Both the position numbers and the translations under genes were made by a program. A stretch of DNA of 64,000 nucleotides, taken from Amycolatopsis viridis. Its GTDB lineage: Bacteria > Actinomycetota > Actinomycetes > Mycobacteriales > Pseudonocardiaceae. The number at the start of each line of letters is the position of its first letter. Position 1 is the stretch's first letter. Shown piece after piece: positions 7,988 through 16,482 of this stretch. The DNA lies in assembly GCF_011758765.1 (NCBI RefSeq), contig NZ_JAANOU010000001.1, positions 5,022,001-5,086,000 on the forward strand, written 5' to 3'. The notes beneath the pieces were generated by a model. It was not told the origin of the DNA. It made no database searches and worked only from the letters and a program-made list of their open reading frames with translations.

Positions 7988-10492
7988 TTGGTCCAGGGGG
8001 ACACACCACTGCCGCTGGTCTCGGTGATCTTGGTGAACTACCGGGGTGCGGAGCACACGATCGCCTGCCTGCGCGCCCTGCGCGAGGACCTCGACTACCC
8101 GAACCTGGAAGTGCTGGTGGTCGACAACGCCTCGGGCGGGGACGACGTCGCGCGGATCACCGCCGCCGCGGGTGACGCACGGGTGATCGAGTCGCCCGCC
8201 AACACCGGCTTCGCGGGCGGCTGCAACCTCGGTGCCCAGCACGCCCGCGGGACCGTCCTCGCCTTCCTGAACAACGACGCCCGCCCGGACCCCGCGTGGG
8301 CAACGGCCGCCGTCGACGTGTTGCGCGCCCAGCCCACGGTCGCGGCCGTGGCCAGCAAGGTCCTGGACTGGGACGGCACCGGGGTCGACTTCGTGGACGC
8401 CGGCCTGACCTGGTTCGGCATGGGTTACAAGCGGCACGCCGGTGGCGCACTGGCCGACGTCGCCCGCGGCGAGCACGAAGTGGCGAAGGACGTGCTGTTC
8501 GCCACCGGCTCGGCGATGTTCGTGCGGGCCGAGGTGTTCCGGGCGCTGGGCGGGTTCGACGAGCGCTTCTTCATGTTCTACGAGGACGTGGACCTGGGCT
8601 GGCGGCTGAACCTGCGTGGCTGGCGCGTGCGGTACGTGCCGGAGTCGGTGGCCTACCACCGCCACCACGGCACGATGTCCGAAGTGGACGCACCGGAGAC
8701 CGGCCGGGAGACGTTCCTGCTGGAGCGCAACGCACTCGCCGCTCTCTACAAGAACCTGTCCGACGAGACCCTGGCGAAGGTGCTGCCCGCCGCGCTGGCG
8801 CTGGCCGTGCGCCGCGCGACCGCGCGCGGCGAGCTCGATCCCACGCAGCTGGACCTCGCCGGCGGCGGAGCGATCGAGACCGCACCGGTGCCGATCCCCC
8901 GCTCCACGCTCGCCGGGGTGCTGGCGATCGACCAGTTCGTCGAACTGCTGCCGTCGCTGGCCGGGTCACGGGCCACCGAGCAGGCCGCCCGCGTGCGCAC
9001 CGACGCCGACCTGGTCCCGCTGATGCGCAAGGCGCTGGAGCCGGCCTACCCGCTGCCGCGCTACCTGGCCGCGCACGACATCCTGGCCGGCGTCTTCGGC
9101 ATCGAGGGCGTGTTCGGGCAGCGCCGGAAGGTCCTGGTGATCACCGGCGACGCCATCACCGAACGCATGGCGGGCCCGGCGATCCGCGCGTGGAACATCG
9201 CCTCGGTGCTGTCCGCCGAGCACGACGTCCGCCTGGTCACGGTCAACCCGCTGGCCGCGCCGCCGCCCGCGCCGTTCCCGGTCAGCGCCGCCGGCAAGCG
9301 CGACCTGGCCGAACCCGTCGCATGGGCCGACATCGTGATCCTGCAGGGTCACGTGCTGGAGATGGCGCCCGCGCTGAAGGCCCAGGACTCGAACAAGATC
9401 GTGGTCTGCGACCTCTACGACCCGATGCACCTGGAGCTGCTGGAGCAGGGCAAGAGCGCGCCCGACGACCGGCGCGCGGCCGACCTCGCCGGGGTGACCC
9501 GGGTGCTGGACGCGCAGCTGCTGCGCGGCGACTTCTTCCTGTGCGCGTCGGAGCGGCAGCGGCTGTTCTGGCTGGGGCACCTCGCCGCGCTCGGCCGCCT
9601 CTCGCCGCGGCTCTACGACGCCGACCCGACCACCCAGTCGCTGCTGTCGGTCGTCCCGTTCGGCCTGTCTCCCGAACCCCCGGTGCGCACCGGACCGGGC
9701 CTGCGGGACACCCTGGACCTCGACGACAGCGACCGGGTCGTGCTGTGGGCCGGTGGCGTCTACAGCTGGTTCGACCCGCTGACCCTGGTCGAGGCGATCG
9801 ACCGGGTGCGGCAGCGGCGGCCGGACGTGAAGCTGGTGTTCCTCGGCATGAAGCACCCGAACCCCGAGGTCGCCGAGATGGACATCGGCGCACGCACGAT
9901 CCGGCTCGCGGACCGCCTCGGGCTCACCGACAAGCACGTGTACTTCAACGAACAGTGGGTGCCCTTCGCCGACCGGCAGAACTGGCTGCTCGACGCGAAC
10001 TGCGGTGTCACCACGCACTTCGAGCACGTGGAGACGACGTTCGCGTTCCGCACCCGCGTTCTGGACTACCTGTGGGCCGGGCTGCCGATCGTGACCACCG
10101 ACGGCGACGCGTTCGCCGACCTGGTCCGCGACGAGGAGCTGGGTGTCGTGGTGCCGGCCGAGGACGTGGACGCCCTCGCCGACGCGCTGGAGCGGGTGCT
10201 CTACGACGAGGAGTTCGCCGCGGGATGCCGCGCGCGGATCGAGGTGGTGGCACAGCGGTACGCGTGGCCGACCGCGCTGGCGCCGCTGGTGGAGTTCTGC
10301 CGCGACCCGCGGCCCGCGGCCGATCGGCTGGTCGGCGCCGCGGATCTGACGGTGTCCGCGCCGGTGCGCGGCGCGGAAGCGGTCCGGCGCGATCTGGCGC
10401 TGGTGAAGGAATACCTCGCCGACGGTGGCCCCAAGGAGCTGGCGCGTCGCGTCGCGGGCCGGGTCCGGAAGGTAGCGCGCCGCCGTGGCTGA
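7988..10492 (+). CDS. Two-domain glycosyltransferase (GT2-GT4 fusion)
   Basis: An 834-residue protein with two catalytic domains. Residues about 8-235 are a GT2 domain (SVILVNYRGAEHT, VVDNASGGDD, FLNNDARPDP, RFFMFYEDVDLGWRL). Residues about 380-750 are a GT-B/GT4-like domain that begins RRKVLVITGDAITERMAGPA and includes VVLWAGGVYSWFDP and RVLDYLWAGLPIVTTDGD. A helical linker of about 130 residues joins them. The start is TTG, supported by GGAGG exactly 7 nt upstream. It would add two sugars in succession, or pair a catalytic with a binding module. It overlaps the next GT4 gene by 8 nt. Confidence 0.85.
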   Translation: MVQGDTPLPLVSVILVNYRGAEHTIACLRALREDLDYPNLEVLVVDNASGGDDVARITAAAGDARVIESPANTGFAGGCNLGAQHARGTVLAFLNNDARPDPAWATAAVDVLRAQPTVAAVASKVLDWDGTGVDFVDAGLTWFGMGYKRHAGGALADVARGEHEVAKDVLFATGSAMFVRAEVFRALGGFDERFFMFYEDVDLGWRLNLRGWRVRYVPESVAYHRHHGTMSEVDAPETGRETFLLERNALAALYKNLSDETLAKVLPAALALAVRRATARGELDPTQLDLAGGGAIETAPVPIPRSTLAGVLAIDQFVELLPSLAGSRATEQAARVRTDADLVPLMRKALEPAYPLPRYLAAHDILAGVFGIEGVFGQRRKVLVITGDAITERMAGPAIRAWNIASVLSAEHDVRLVTVNPLAAPPPAPFPVSAAGKRDLAEPVAWADIVILQGHVLEMAPALKAQDSNKIVVCDLYDPMHLELLEQGKSAPDDRRAADLAGVTRVLDAQLLRGDFFLCASERQRLFWLGHLAALGRLSPRLYDADPTTQSLLSVVPFGLSPEPPVRTGPGLRDTLDLDDSDRVVLWAGGVYSWFDPLTLVEAIDRVRQRRPDVKLVFLGMKHPNPEVAEMDIGARTIRLADRLGLTDKHVYFNEQWVPFADRQNWLLDANCGVTTHFEHVETTFAFRTRVLDYLWAGLPIVTTDGDAFADLVRDEELGVVVPAEDVDALADALERVLYDEEFAAGCRARIEVVAQRYAWPTALAPLVEFCRDPRPAADRLVGAADLTVSAPVRGAEAVRRDLALVKEYLADGGPKELARRVAGRVRKVARRRG

Positions 10493-11570
10493 GCGAGCGC
10501 TTCGGGTCCTGCTGGACGGCACTCCCCTGCTCGGGAACCGGACCGGCGTCGGGCGCTACACGGCGTCCCTGGCCGAAGAGCTCGCCTCGATGTCCGATGT
10601 GGACATGCGGGCGGTGGCGTTCACCCTGCGCGGCTGGCGTCGCCTGCGGCACGTGCTGCCGCACGGCGCCCAGGCACGGGGCATGCCGGTGGCCGCGCGG
10701 ATGCTGCGCAAGGCGTGGCTGCGCTCGCGGTTCCCGCCGATCGAGCTGTTCGCCGGGCGCGCGGACGTGGTGCACGGCACGAACTTCGTGCTGCCCGGCG
10801 CGATCCGCGCCGCGGGCGTGCTGACCATCCACGACCTGGCGTTCCTGGACGCGCCGGGCGAGCTGCCGCCCAGCGACCGGGAGCTGCCCGAGCTGGTCCG
10901 CCGCGGCGCCGCCCGCGCCGACGTGATCTGCACACCCACCGCAGCGGTGGCCGACGCGGTCGCGGACCGGCTGGACGTCGACCGGGCGAAGGTCGTGGTC
11001 ACCCCGCTGGGCGTGGACGCGGCATGGTTCACCGGACGCCCGCCCGACGAGGCGATGCGCGAGCGCCTGGGCCTGCCGGAGCGGTACCTGTTGTTCGTGG
11101 GCGCCGCCGGACCGCGCAAGGGCGTGGACTGGCTGTTGCGGGCGCACGCGGCGGCGGACGATCTGCCACCGCTGGTGTTCTCCGGCCCGGGACCGGCGCC
11201 GGGCACGCCACGCACCCGGCGGCTGGGGTACCTGTCCGAACGCGACCTGCACAACGTGGTGGCCGGGGCGGCCGCGCTGGTGCTGCCGTCGCGGGACGAG
11301 GGTTTCGGGCTGCCGGTGCTGGAGGCGCTGGCCTCGGACGTCCCCGTGGTCTGCTCGGACATCCCCGCGCTGCGGGAGATCTCCGGCGGCTTCGCCCACC
11401 TGGCGCCGTACGGCGAGGTGGACGCGCTGATCGCGGCGCTGCGGGAGGCGGTGGCGGAGCCGCCGCTCGCGTCCCGCTCGATCGAGCGCCGCGCCCACGC
11501 CGCGGGCTTCACCTGGCGCCGCACCGCCGAAACGACACTGGCGGCCTACCGCCAAGCCACCCAGCGCTAG
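10485..11570 (+). CDS. GT4-family glycosyltransferase
   Basis: A 361-residue GT-B enzyme: VLLDGTPLLGNRTGVGRYT at the N-terminus, LFVGAAGPRKGVDWL opening the second domain, and EGFGLPVLEALASD with the EX7E acids. The GTG start overlaps the end of the GT2-GT4 fusion by 8 nt, so translation is probably coupled. It is the last gene of the plus-strand glycosyltransferase group and is followed directly by a 21-bp repeat array. Likely acts on a cell-wall or capsular rhamnose-containing polymer, given the convergent rmlD-rmlB genes, but the product is unknown. Confidence 0.87.
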   Translation: MAERALRVLLDGTPLLGNRTGVGRYTASLAEELASMSDVDMRAVAFTLRGWRRLRHVLPHGAQARGMPVAARMLRKAWLRSRFPPIELFAGRADVVHGTNFVLPGAIRAAGVLTIHDLAFLDAPGELPPSDRELPELVRRGAARADVICTPTAAVADAVADRLDVDRAKVVVTPLGVDAAWFTGRPPDEAMRERLGLPERYLLFVGAAGPRKGVDWLLRAHAAADDLPPLVFSGPGPAPGTPRTRRLGYLSERDLHNVVAGAAALVLPSRDEGFGLPVLEALASDVPVVCSDIPALREISGGFAHLAPYGEVDALIAALREAVAEPPLASRSIERRAHAAGFTWRRTAETTLAAYRQATQR

Positions 11571-11589
11571 CGCCCCGCCGCCACCCCGG

Positions 11590-11778
11590 GCAGCGTGTTC
11601 GCCGTTCCGGGCCGCGTGTTTGCCACTCCAGGCAGCGTGTTTGCCACTCTGGGCAGCGTGTTCACCACCCCGGGCACCGTGTTCACCACCCCGGGCACCG
11701 TGTTCGCCGTTCCAGGCACCGTGTTCACCACTCCGGGCAGCGTGTTCACCAACCCGGGCAGCGTGTTTGCCCCACGAG
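11590..11778. repeat. Tandem array of nine 21-bp units (array 1)
   Basis: Nine consecutive 21-bp units with consensus GCASCGTGTTYRCCAYTCCGG (given here with ambiguity codes), starting 20 nt after the GT4 stop and ending about 67 nt before the rmlD stop. Units differ at 1-6 positions; the GTGTT core is kept in all. Both strands stay open across it: the plus strand would read heptads of the type VFATPGS, the minus strand NTLPGVA. No ribosome site or plausible protein context accompanies either frame. The same unit recurs at 61671-62026. It lies between convergent genes, so it would be transcribed as part of their 3' ends. Confidence 0.9.
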
Positions 11779-11845
11779 CGCCACGGATCGACGTGCCCAC
11801 CCGGCCTGGGTTGGCGGGCGTCGACTGGGGATGCAGAGACGGTCG

Positions 11846-12754
11846 TCAGTGCGCCGTGTGGCTCTCCTGCCCCGAAGCGGCGAGGTAGTCGTGCAGCGCC
11901 TCGCGCCAGGAGCGCAGCGGCGTCAGCCCGGCCTGGCGCCACGCCTCGTTCGACAGCACCGAGTACGGCGGCCTCGGTGCGGGCCGCGGGAACTCCGCGG
12001 TCGTGCAGGGTTTCACCCGCGACGGGTCCGCGCCGAGCTCCTCGAAGATCGCCCGGGCGAAGCCGTACCACGTCGTCTCACCGGCGTTCGTGCAGTGCAG
12101 GATCCGTCGCTGCGGTGCGCCTCCCGCCGCGATGCGCCCGCCGAGCTCCAGCAGCCCCGCCGCCAAGTCTGCGGACCACGTCGGCGAACCCCGCTGATCG
12201 TCCACAACGGACAGCGTGTCGCGTTCGCCTTCCAGGCGGCGCATGGTGTCCACGAAGTTCGCGCCCTCCGCGCCGTAGACCCACGCGGTCCGCACCACCC
12301 ACGCCCGCGCGCCCGAACCCAGCACGGCGTCCTCACCCGCGGCCTTGGTCCGGCCATAGGCGCTGCGCGGCCCGAGCGGGTCCTCCGGCTCGTACGGGCG
12401 GGACGAGTCACCGGGGAAGACATAGTCCGTGGACACGTGGATCAGCGGCACGCGGCGCGACGAGCACGCCGCGGCGAGGACCCGGGCACCGTCCACGTTC
12501 ACGGCGAACGCCCGGTGCTCGTCGCTCTCGGCGGCGTCCACCGCGGTGTAGGCGGCGGCGTTGATCACCAACGGGTGCCGCCCGGCCTCCGCGGCCTCGG
12601 CGGCCAGCGTCCCGACCGCGGCGATCACCGAGCCGGCGTTGGTCACGTCCAGCTCGGCCGAGGACGGCGCCACCACCTGGACCTCCGGCGAGGCGAGCGC
12701 GGACAGAGCAGTGCCGAGCTGCCCCGTCCCGCCGGGCACGAGCACACTGAGCAT
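11846..12754 (-). CDS. rmlD: dTDP-4-dehydrorhamnose reductase
   Basis: A 302-residue short-chain reductase that makes dTDP-L-rhamnose, the last step of the Rml pathway, using NAD(P)H. It shows the nucleotide-binding VPGGTGQLG near residue 10, STDYVFPGD, and the active-site YGRTKAAGE with the Tyr-x3-Lys pair. WVYGAEGANFVDTM and the C-terminal RPPYSVLSNEAW are typical of RmlD. It lies 2 nt downstream of rmlB in one operon. Its product feeds WbbL and probably the neighbouring glycosyltransferases. rmlA and rmlC are not in the window. Confidence 0.92.
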   Translation of the reverse strand: MLSVLVPGGTGQLGTALSALASPEVQVVAPSSAELDVTNAGSVIAAVGTLAAEAAEAGRHPLVINAAAYTAVDAAESDEHRAFAVNVDGARVLAAACSSRRVPLIHVSTDYVFPGDSSRPYEPEDPLGPRSAYGRTKAAGEDAVLGSGARAWVVRTAWVYGAEGANFVDTMRRLEGERDTLSVVDDQRGSPTWSADLAAGLLELGGRIAAGGAPQRRILHCTNAGETTWYGFARAIFEELGADPSRVKPCTTAEFPRPAPRPPYSVLSNEAWRQAGLTPLRSWREALHDYLAASGQESHTAH

Positions 12755-12756
12755 CG

Positions 12757-13749
12757 TCACTTCCCCACCATCGTGGCGCGCCGCTTCAGCGGCTCCCACC
12801 ACGCGCGATTGTTGGCGTACCAGCGCACCGTATCCGTCAGACCCTCGTCGAAGGAAACCCTCGGCACATATCCGAGCTCGCTGCTGATCTTGGTGATGTC
12901 CACGGAGTACCGGCGGTCGTGTCCCTTGCGGTCGGGGACCTGCTCGACCCGCTCCCAGCCGGCACCCACCGCCGCCAGCAGCCGCTCGGTCAGCTCCCGG
13001 TTGGTCAGTTCGGTGCCGCCGCCGATGTTGTAGATCTCGCCGGGACGGCCCCCCTCGGCGACGAGCTGGATGCCGTGGCAGTGGTCGTCCACGTGCAGCC
13101 AGTCCCGGACGTTCAGCCCGTCCCCGTACAGCGGAACGGTGCCACCGTCCAACAAGTTGGTAACGAAAAGCGGTACGACCTTCTCCGGGAACTGGTAGGG
13201 ACCGTAGTTGTTCGAGCACCGGGTCACACACACGGGCAGTCCGTGCGTCCGGAAGTAGGAGCGGGCGATGAGATCCGAAGATGCCTTCGACGCCGAGTAC
13301 GGCGAATTCGGCTCCAGCACGTGATCCTCCGACCACGATCCGCTCTCGATCGAGCCGTAGACCTCGTCGGTCGACACGTGCACGAACTTGCCCACTCCGG
13401 CGTCCAGCGCCGCCTGCAACAGGGTCTGCGTGCCGAGCACGTTGGTCAGCACGAAGTCGGCCGGGCCGACGATCGAACGGTCCACATGGGACTCGGCGGC
13501 GAAGTGGACGACCAGGTCGACGCCCGCCATCAGCTCCGCCACGAGCCGCGCGTCGGTGATGTCGCCACGCACGAACCGCAGCCGCGGCGAGTCGGCGACC
13601 GGCGCCAGGTTCGCCTCGTTGCCGGCGTAGGTGAGCTTGTCGAGCACCACCACCTCGGCGTCGGCCAGGGACGGGTAAGCCCCCGAGATCGCCTGCCGGA
13701 CGTAGTGCGAGCCGATGAAACCCGCGCCCCCGGTCACCAGGACCCGCAT
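12757..13749 (-). CDS. rmlB: dTDP-glucose 4,6-dehydratase
   Basis: A 330-residue SDR-extended enzyme converting dTDP-glucose to dTDP-4-keto-6-deoxyglucose. It has GGAGFIGSH (7-15), HFAAESHVDRS, STDEVYGS with the active-site Thr-Asp-Glu, and YSASKASSD with the catalytic Tyr-x3-Lys. VPLYGDGLNVRDWLHVDDH is a signature of RmlB. It is the first gene of the rmlB-rmlD operon and is divergent from the first LCP ligase, with a 107-bp shared upstream region. A GAGGAG ribosome site precedes the ATG. Confidence 0.93.
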   Translation of the reverse strand: MRVLVTGGAGFIGSHYVRQAISGAYPSLADAEVVVLDKLTYAGNEANLAPVADSPRLRFVRGDITDARLVAELMAGVDLVVHFAAESHVDRSIVGPADFVLTNVLGTQTLLQAALDAGVGKFVHVSTDEVYGSIESGSWSEDHVLEPNSPYSASKASSDLIARSYFRTHGLPVCVTRCSNNYGPYQFPEKVVPLFVTNLLDGGTVPLYGDGLNVRDWLHVDDHCHGIQLVAEGGRPGEIYNIGGGTELTNRELTERLLAAVGAGWERVEQVPDRKGHDRRYSVDITKISSELGYVPRVSFDEGLTDTVRWYANNRAWWEPLKRRATMVGK

Positions 13750-13856
13750 CGCCTTCTCCTCCTCAAGATCGTCACGGACCAGCCCACGGCCGCTTCACTC
13801 TCCGAAACAGTAATCTGGTGGCATTCACTCGGGTCGGGGGCTGGGAGGGATCGAGT

Positions 13857-15176
13857 GTGACCGGAGGAGTTACCACCCGGCTGGAGGCCACGGACGAGAC
13901 CACGTGGCCGGCTCGGCCCGTCCCGTCCACCAGGCGGCGGCGCCGTGGCGTCGCCGTCGTCGCGCGGCGCGGCGGGAAACTCGTCGTCGCGCTGGTGTCG
14001 GTCGCGGTGCTGGCCGTGACCTGGTACGGCTGGCAGTTCATCGGCGACCCCAGCTCGGGCCTGTCCACCACGCCGGTGTTCGACGACGAGCAACTCCACG
14101 CGGTGCCGCTCGACGGCGCGATCGACATCCTCCTGGTCGGCATGGACAGCCGCACCGACGCGCAGGGCAACCCGCTGCCCCGCGAGGTGCTGGACATGCT
14201 GCACGCCGGGGACGCCGACGGCGAGAAGCAAACCGACACCATGATCCTCGTGCACATCCCGCAGGACGGCCGCCGCGCGGTGGCAATCTCGTTCCCCCGC
14301 GACTCGTGGGTCGAGCTGGCCGGCGGGTTCGGCAAGCACAAGCTCAACGGCGCGTTCGTCTACGCCTACAACGACAAGTTCAAGCAGCTCCAGCAGCAGG
14401 GCACCGACATCAAGGAGGCCGACAAGCAGGCCAAGGTGGCCGGGCGCAAGAACCTGATCACCACGCTGGAGACCTTCATCGGCAAGCCCGGGATGATCGA
14501 CCGCTACGCCGAGGTCAACCTGGCGAGCTTCTACGAGGTGACCCGCGCCCTCGGCGGCATCGAGGTGTGCCTCAAGGCGCCGGTGCGGGAACGCAAGTCG
14601 GGTGTCGACCTGCCGGCCGGGCGGCAGTCCGTCGAAGGAGTGCAGGCGCTCGCGTTCGTCCGGCAGCGCTACGACCTGCCGGACGGGGACCTGGACCGCA
14701 TCGGCCGCCAGCAGGCGTTCCTGTCCGGGCTGGCGCGCAAGATCCTGTCCGGGGACGTGCTGACCAACCCCGGCAAGCTCTCCGACGTGATCAACGCGGT
14801 CAAGAAGTCCGTGGTGCTGTCGGACAACTGGGACCTGGGCGAGTTCGCCGCCCAGATGCGCGGCCTGAACGGCGGCAACATCGAGTTCTACACGATCCCG
14901 GTGGTCGGCAACGCGGTGATCGGCGGCGCCGACGTGGTGCGGGTCGATCCGCAGGCCGTGCACGCGTTCGTCGACCAGCTGACCTCGGATTCGGGCAGCC
15001 GGACGTCGGCCAGCGCCACACCCACCCCGCGACCACCGTCCAGCACATCGTCCAGCTCCGGCCCGCGGCCGGGCACCTCGCCCGTGCCGTCGAGGGCGTC
15101 GGGCGCGTCGAGCACCCCGGTACCCTCCCCCGCCGCGCCGCCCATCACGGCGGGCGACGTGCCGTGCGTGAACTGA
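13857..15176 (+). CDS. LytR-CpsA-Psr (LCP) family cell-wall polymer ligase
   Basis: A 439-residue membrane-anchored enzyme. A basic N-terminal cytoplasmic segment (RRRRRG) precedes one membrane helix at about 41-57. The LCP domain follows: DILLVGMDSRTDAQGN, TDTMILVHIP, AISFPRDSWVEL (phosphate-binding Arg) and AFVRQRYDLPDGDLDRIGRQQ. A Ser/Thr/Pro-rich tail ends the protein. LCP enzymes move lipid-linked glycans to peptidoglycan; in mycobacteria the orthologous position (Rv3267) is the arabinogalactan ligase. The GTG start with GGGAGGG upstream is preferred over a GTG 39 nt earlier without a ribosome site. Confidence 0.9.
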   Translation: MTGGVTTRLEATDETTWPARPVPSTRRRRRGVAVVARRGGKLVVALVSVAVLAVTWYGWQFIGDPSSGLSTTPVFDDEQLHAVPLDGAIDILLVGMDSRTDAQGNPLPREVLDMLHAGDADGEKQTDTMILVHIPQDGRRAVAISFPRDSWVELAGGFGKHKLNGAFVYAYNDKFKQLQQQGTDIKEADKQAKVAGRKNLITTLETFIGKPGMIDRYAEVNLASFYEVTRALGGIEVCLKAPVRERKSGVDLPAGRQSVEGVQALAFVRQRYDLPDGDLDRIGRQQAFLSGLARKILSGDVLTNPGKLSDVINAVKKSVVLSDNWDLGEFAAQMRGLNGGNIEFYTIPVVGNAVIGGADVVRVDPQAVHAFVDQLTSDSGSRTSASATPTPRPPSSTSSSSGPRPGTSPVPSRASGASSTPVPSPAAPPITAGDVPCVN

Positions 15177-15230
15177 CGCCCGTGGTGCCTTAACCTGGGA
15201 CCGGAGGGGCTCAGGAGGGGGAACACCGGG

Positions 15231-16427
15231 ATGGACGACGCGCCGAAACCGACGCCCTACCCCCGGACGACGCCCACCGGTGACCAGCCGCCGCGGCCCC
15301 GGTGGCGCCCGTTGCGCACGGCCGGGAGGGCGTTGCTGGCGCTGGTGTCGGTAGCCGCGCTGGTCACGACGGGCTACGCGTGGGCGACCTACCACGAGGT
15401 GCAGGGCAACGTGCACACCACGGACGCCCTCGACCAGCCCGCGGACAAACCGGCGCCACCCGCGGACGACGGCGGTGAGGACATCCTGCTGGTCGGCACC
15501 GACGCGCGCACCGACATGCAGGGCAACGCGCTGCCGCTGCAAGTGCTCAAGACGTTGCGCACCGAGCAGACCAGCGGCGTGAACACCGACACCATCATCA
15601 TCGTCCGGCTGCCGAAGAACGGCGCCAGACCGTACGCGGTGTCGATCCCGCGGGACACCTGGATCGACGTGCCGCGCGGCGGCCAGGGCAAGATCAATTC
15701 GGTGTACGGGCTGGCCAAGCAGGCGAAGGCCGACGAGCTGCGGCGCCAGGGCCGGCGCGACGCGGCCGGCATCGAGCGGGACTCCGACCAAGCCGGGCGG
15801 CAGGCGCTGGTGCAGGCCGTGCAGGACTTCACGCAGGTGCGTGTCGACCACTACGCCGAGGTCAACCTGCTCGGGTTCTACCTCATCACCGAGTCGGTCG
15901 GCGGTGTGCGGGTGTGCCTGAACCACGCGACCGAGGACAAGGACTCCGGCGCCGACTTCCGCGCCGGGGTGCAAACGGTGTCCGGCGGTGCGGCGCTGTC
16001 GTTCGTGCGGCAGCGGAAGAACCTCCCGCGCGGCGACCTCGACCGGATCGTGCGGCAGCAGGCGTTCCTGTCCTCCGCGCTGCACCAGGTGCTGTCGGCC
16101 GGAGTGCTGGCGAACCCGGGCACCCTCGGCGATCTGACCGACGCGTTGCACCGGTCGCTGGTCCTCGACCCGGGCTTCGACCTGCTGCAGTTCGCGGAGA
16201 AGGCGAAGGGCCTGGCGTCCGGGGACGTCACCTTCACGACGATCCCGGTCGTCACGATCAACGGCCGCAGCCCCGACGGCCAGCAGAGCATCGTCGAGGC
16301 CGACCCGGTGGCGGTGCGGCAGTTCTTCGCGGGACTGGCGGGACGGGGCGCCGGCGCGGGTGGCGGTGGTGCGCCCGGTGGCGGCGTGGCACAAGCGGTG
16401 CCCGCGGGGGTTTCCTGCGTCAACTAG
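15231..16427 (+). CDS. LytR-CpsA-Psr (LCP) family cell-wall polymer ligase, second copy
   Basis: A 398-residue paralogue of the preceding gene, 54 nt downstream. One membrane helix lies at about residues 31-50. LCP signatures are DILLVGTDARTDMQGN, TDTIIIVRLPKNG, VSIPRDTWIDV and SFVRQRKNLPRGDLDRIVRQQ. The tail is Gly/Ala-rich and, as in the first copy, the protein ends in a Val-Asn after a lone Cys, so the two arose by duplication. Two LCP enzymes side by side suggest ligation of two polymers or redundancy. An AGGAGG site lies 12 nt before the ATG. Confidence 0.9.
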   Translation: MDDAPKPTPYPRTTPTGDQPPRPRWRPLRTAGRALLALVSVAALVTTGYAWATYHEVQGNVHTTDALDQPADKPAPPADDGGEDILLVGTDARTDMQGNALPLQVLKTLRTEQTSGVNTDTIIIVRLPKNGARPYAVSIPRDTWIDVPRGGQGKINSVYGLAKQAKADELRRQGRRDAAGIERDSDQAGRQALVQAVQDFTQVRVDHYAEVNLLGFYLITESVGGVRVCLNHATEDKDSGADFRAGVQTVSGGAALSFVRQRKNLPRGDLDRIVRQQAFLSSALHQVLSAGVLANPGTLGDLTDALHRSLVLDPGFDLLQFAEKAKGLASGDVTFTTIPVVTINGRSPDGQQSIVEADPVAVRQFFAGLAGRGAGAGGGGAPGGGVAQAVPAGVSCVN

Positions 16428-16482
16428 GCCGACGCCCGCCACCCGTGAGGGATGCGCTGCGCGCGGCGGCTACATTCAAGCC

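Noticed and set aside
7028-8668. Minus-strand extension of the GT4 gene by about 547 codons
   Set aside because: Antisense to the GT2 and GT2-GT4 fusion genes; GT4 homology begins exactly at the GTG at 7027.
11590-11778. CRISPR array
   Set aside because: Units are contiguous with no spacers, the 21-bp unit is too short, and there are no cas genes in the window.
11567-11800. Minus-strand 77-codon frame with NTLPGVA heptads and plus-strand frame with VFATPGS heptads across array 1
   Set aside because: Both follow automatically from a 21-bp repeat without stops; no ribosome site, and the matching frame in array 2 is broken by a 1-bp loss. Treated as non-coding repeat.
13388-16442. Several long minus-strand frames opposite the LCP genes
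   Set aside because: They lie antisense to two clear LCP enzymes and show only shadow composition.
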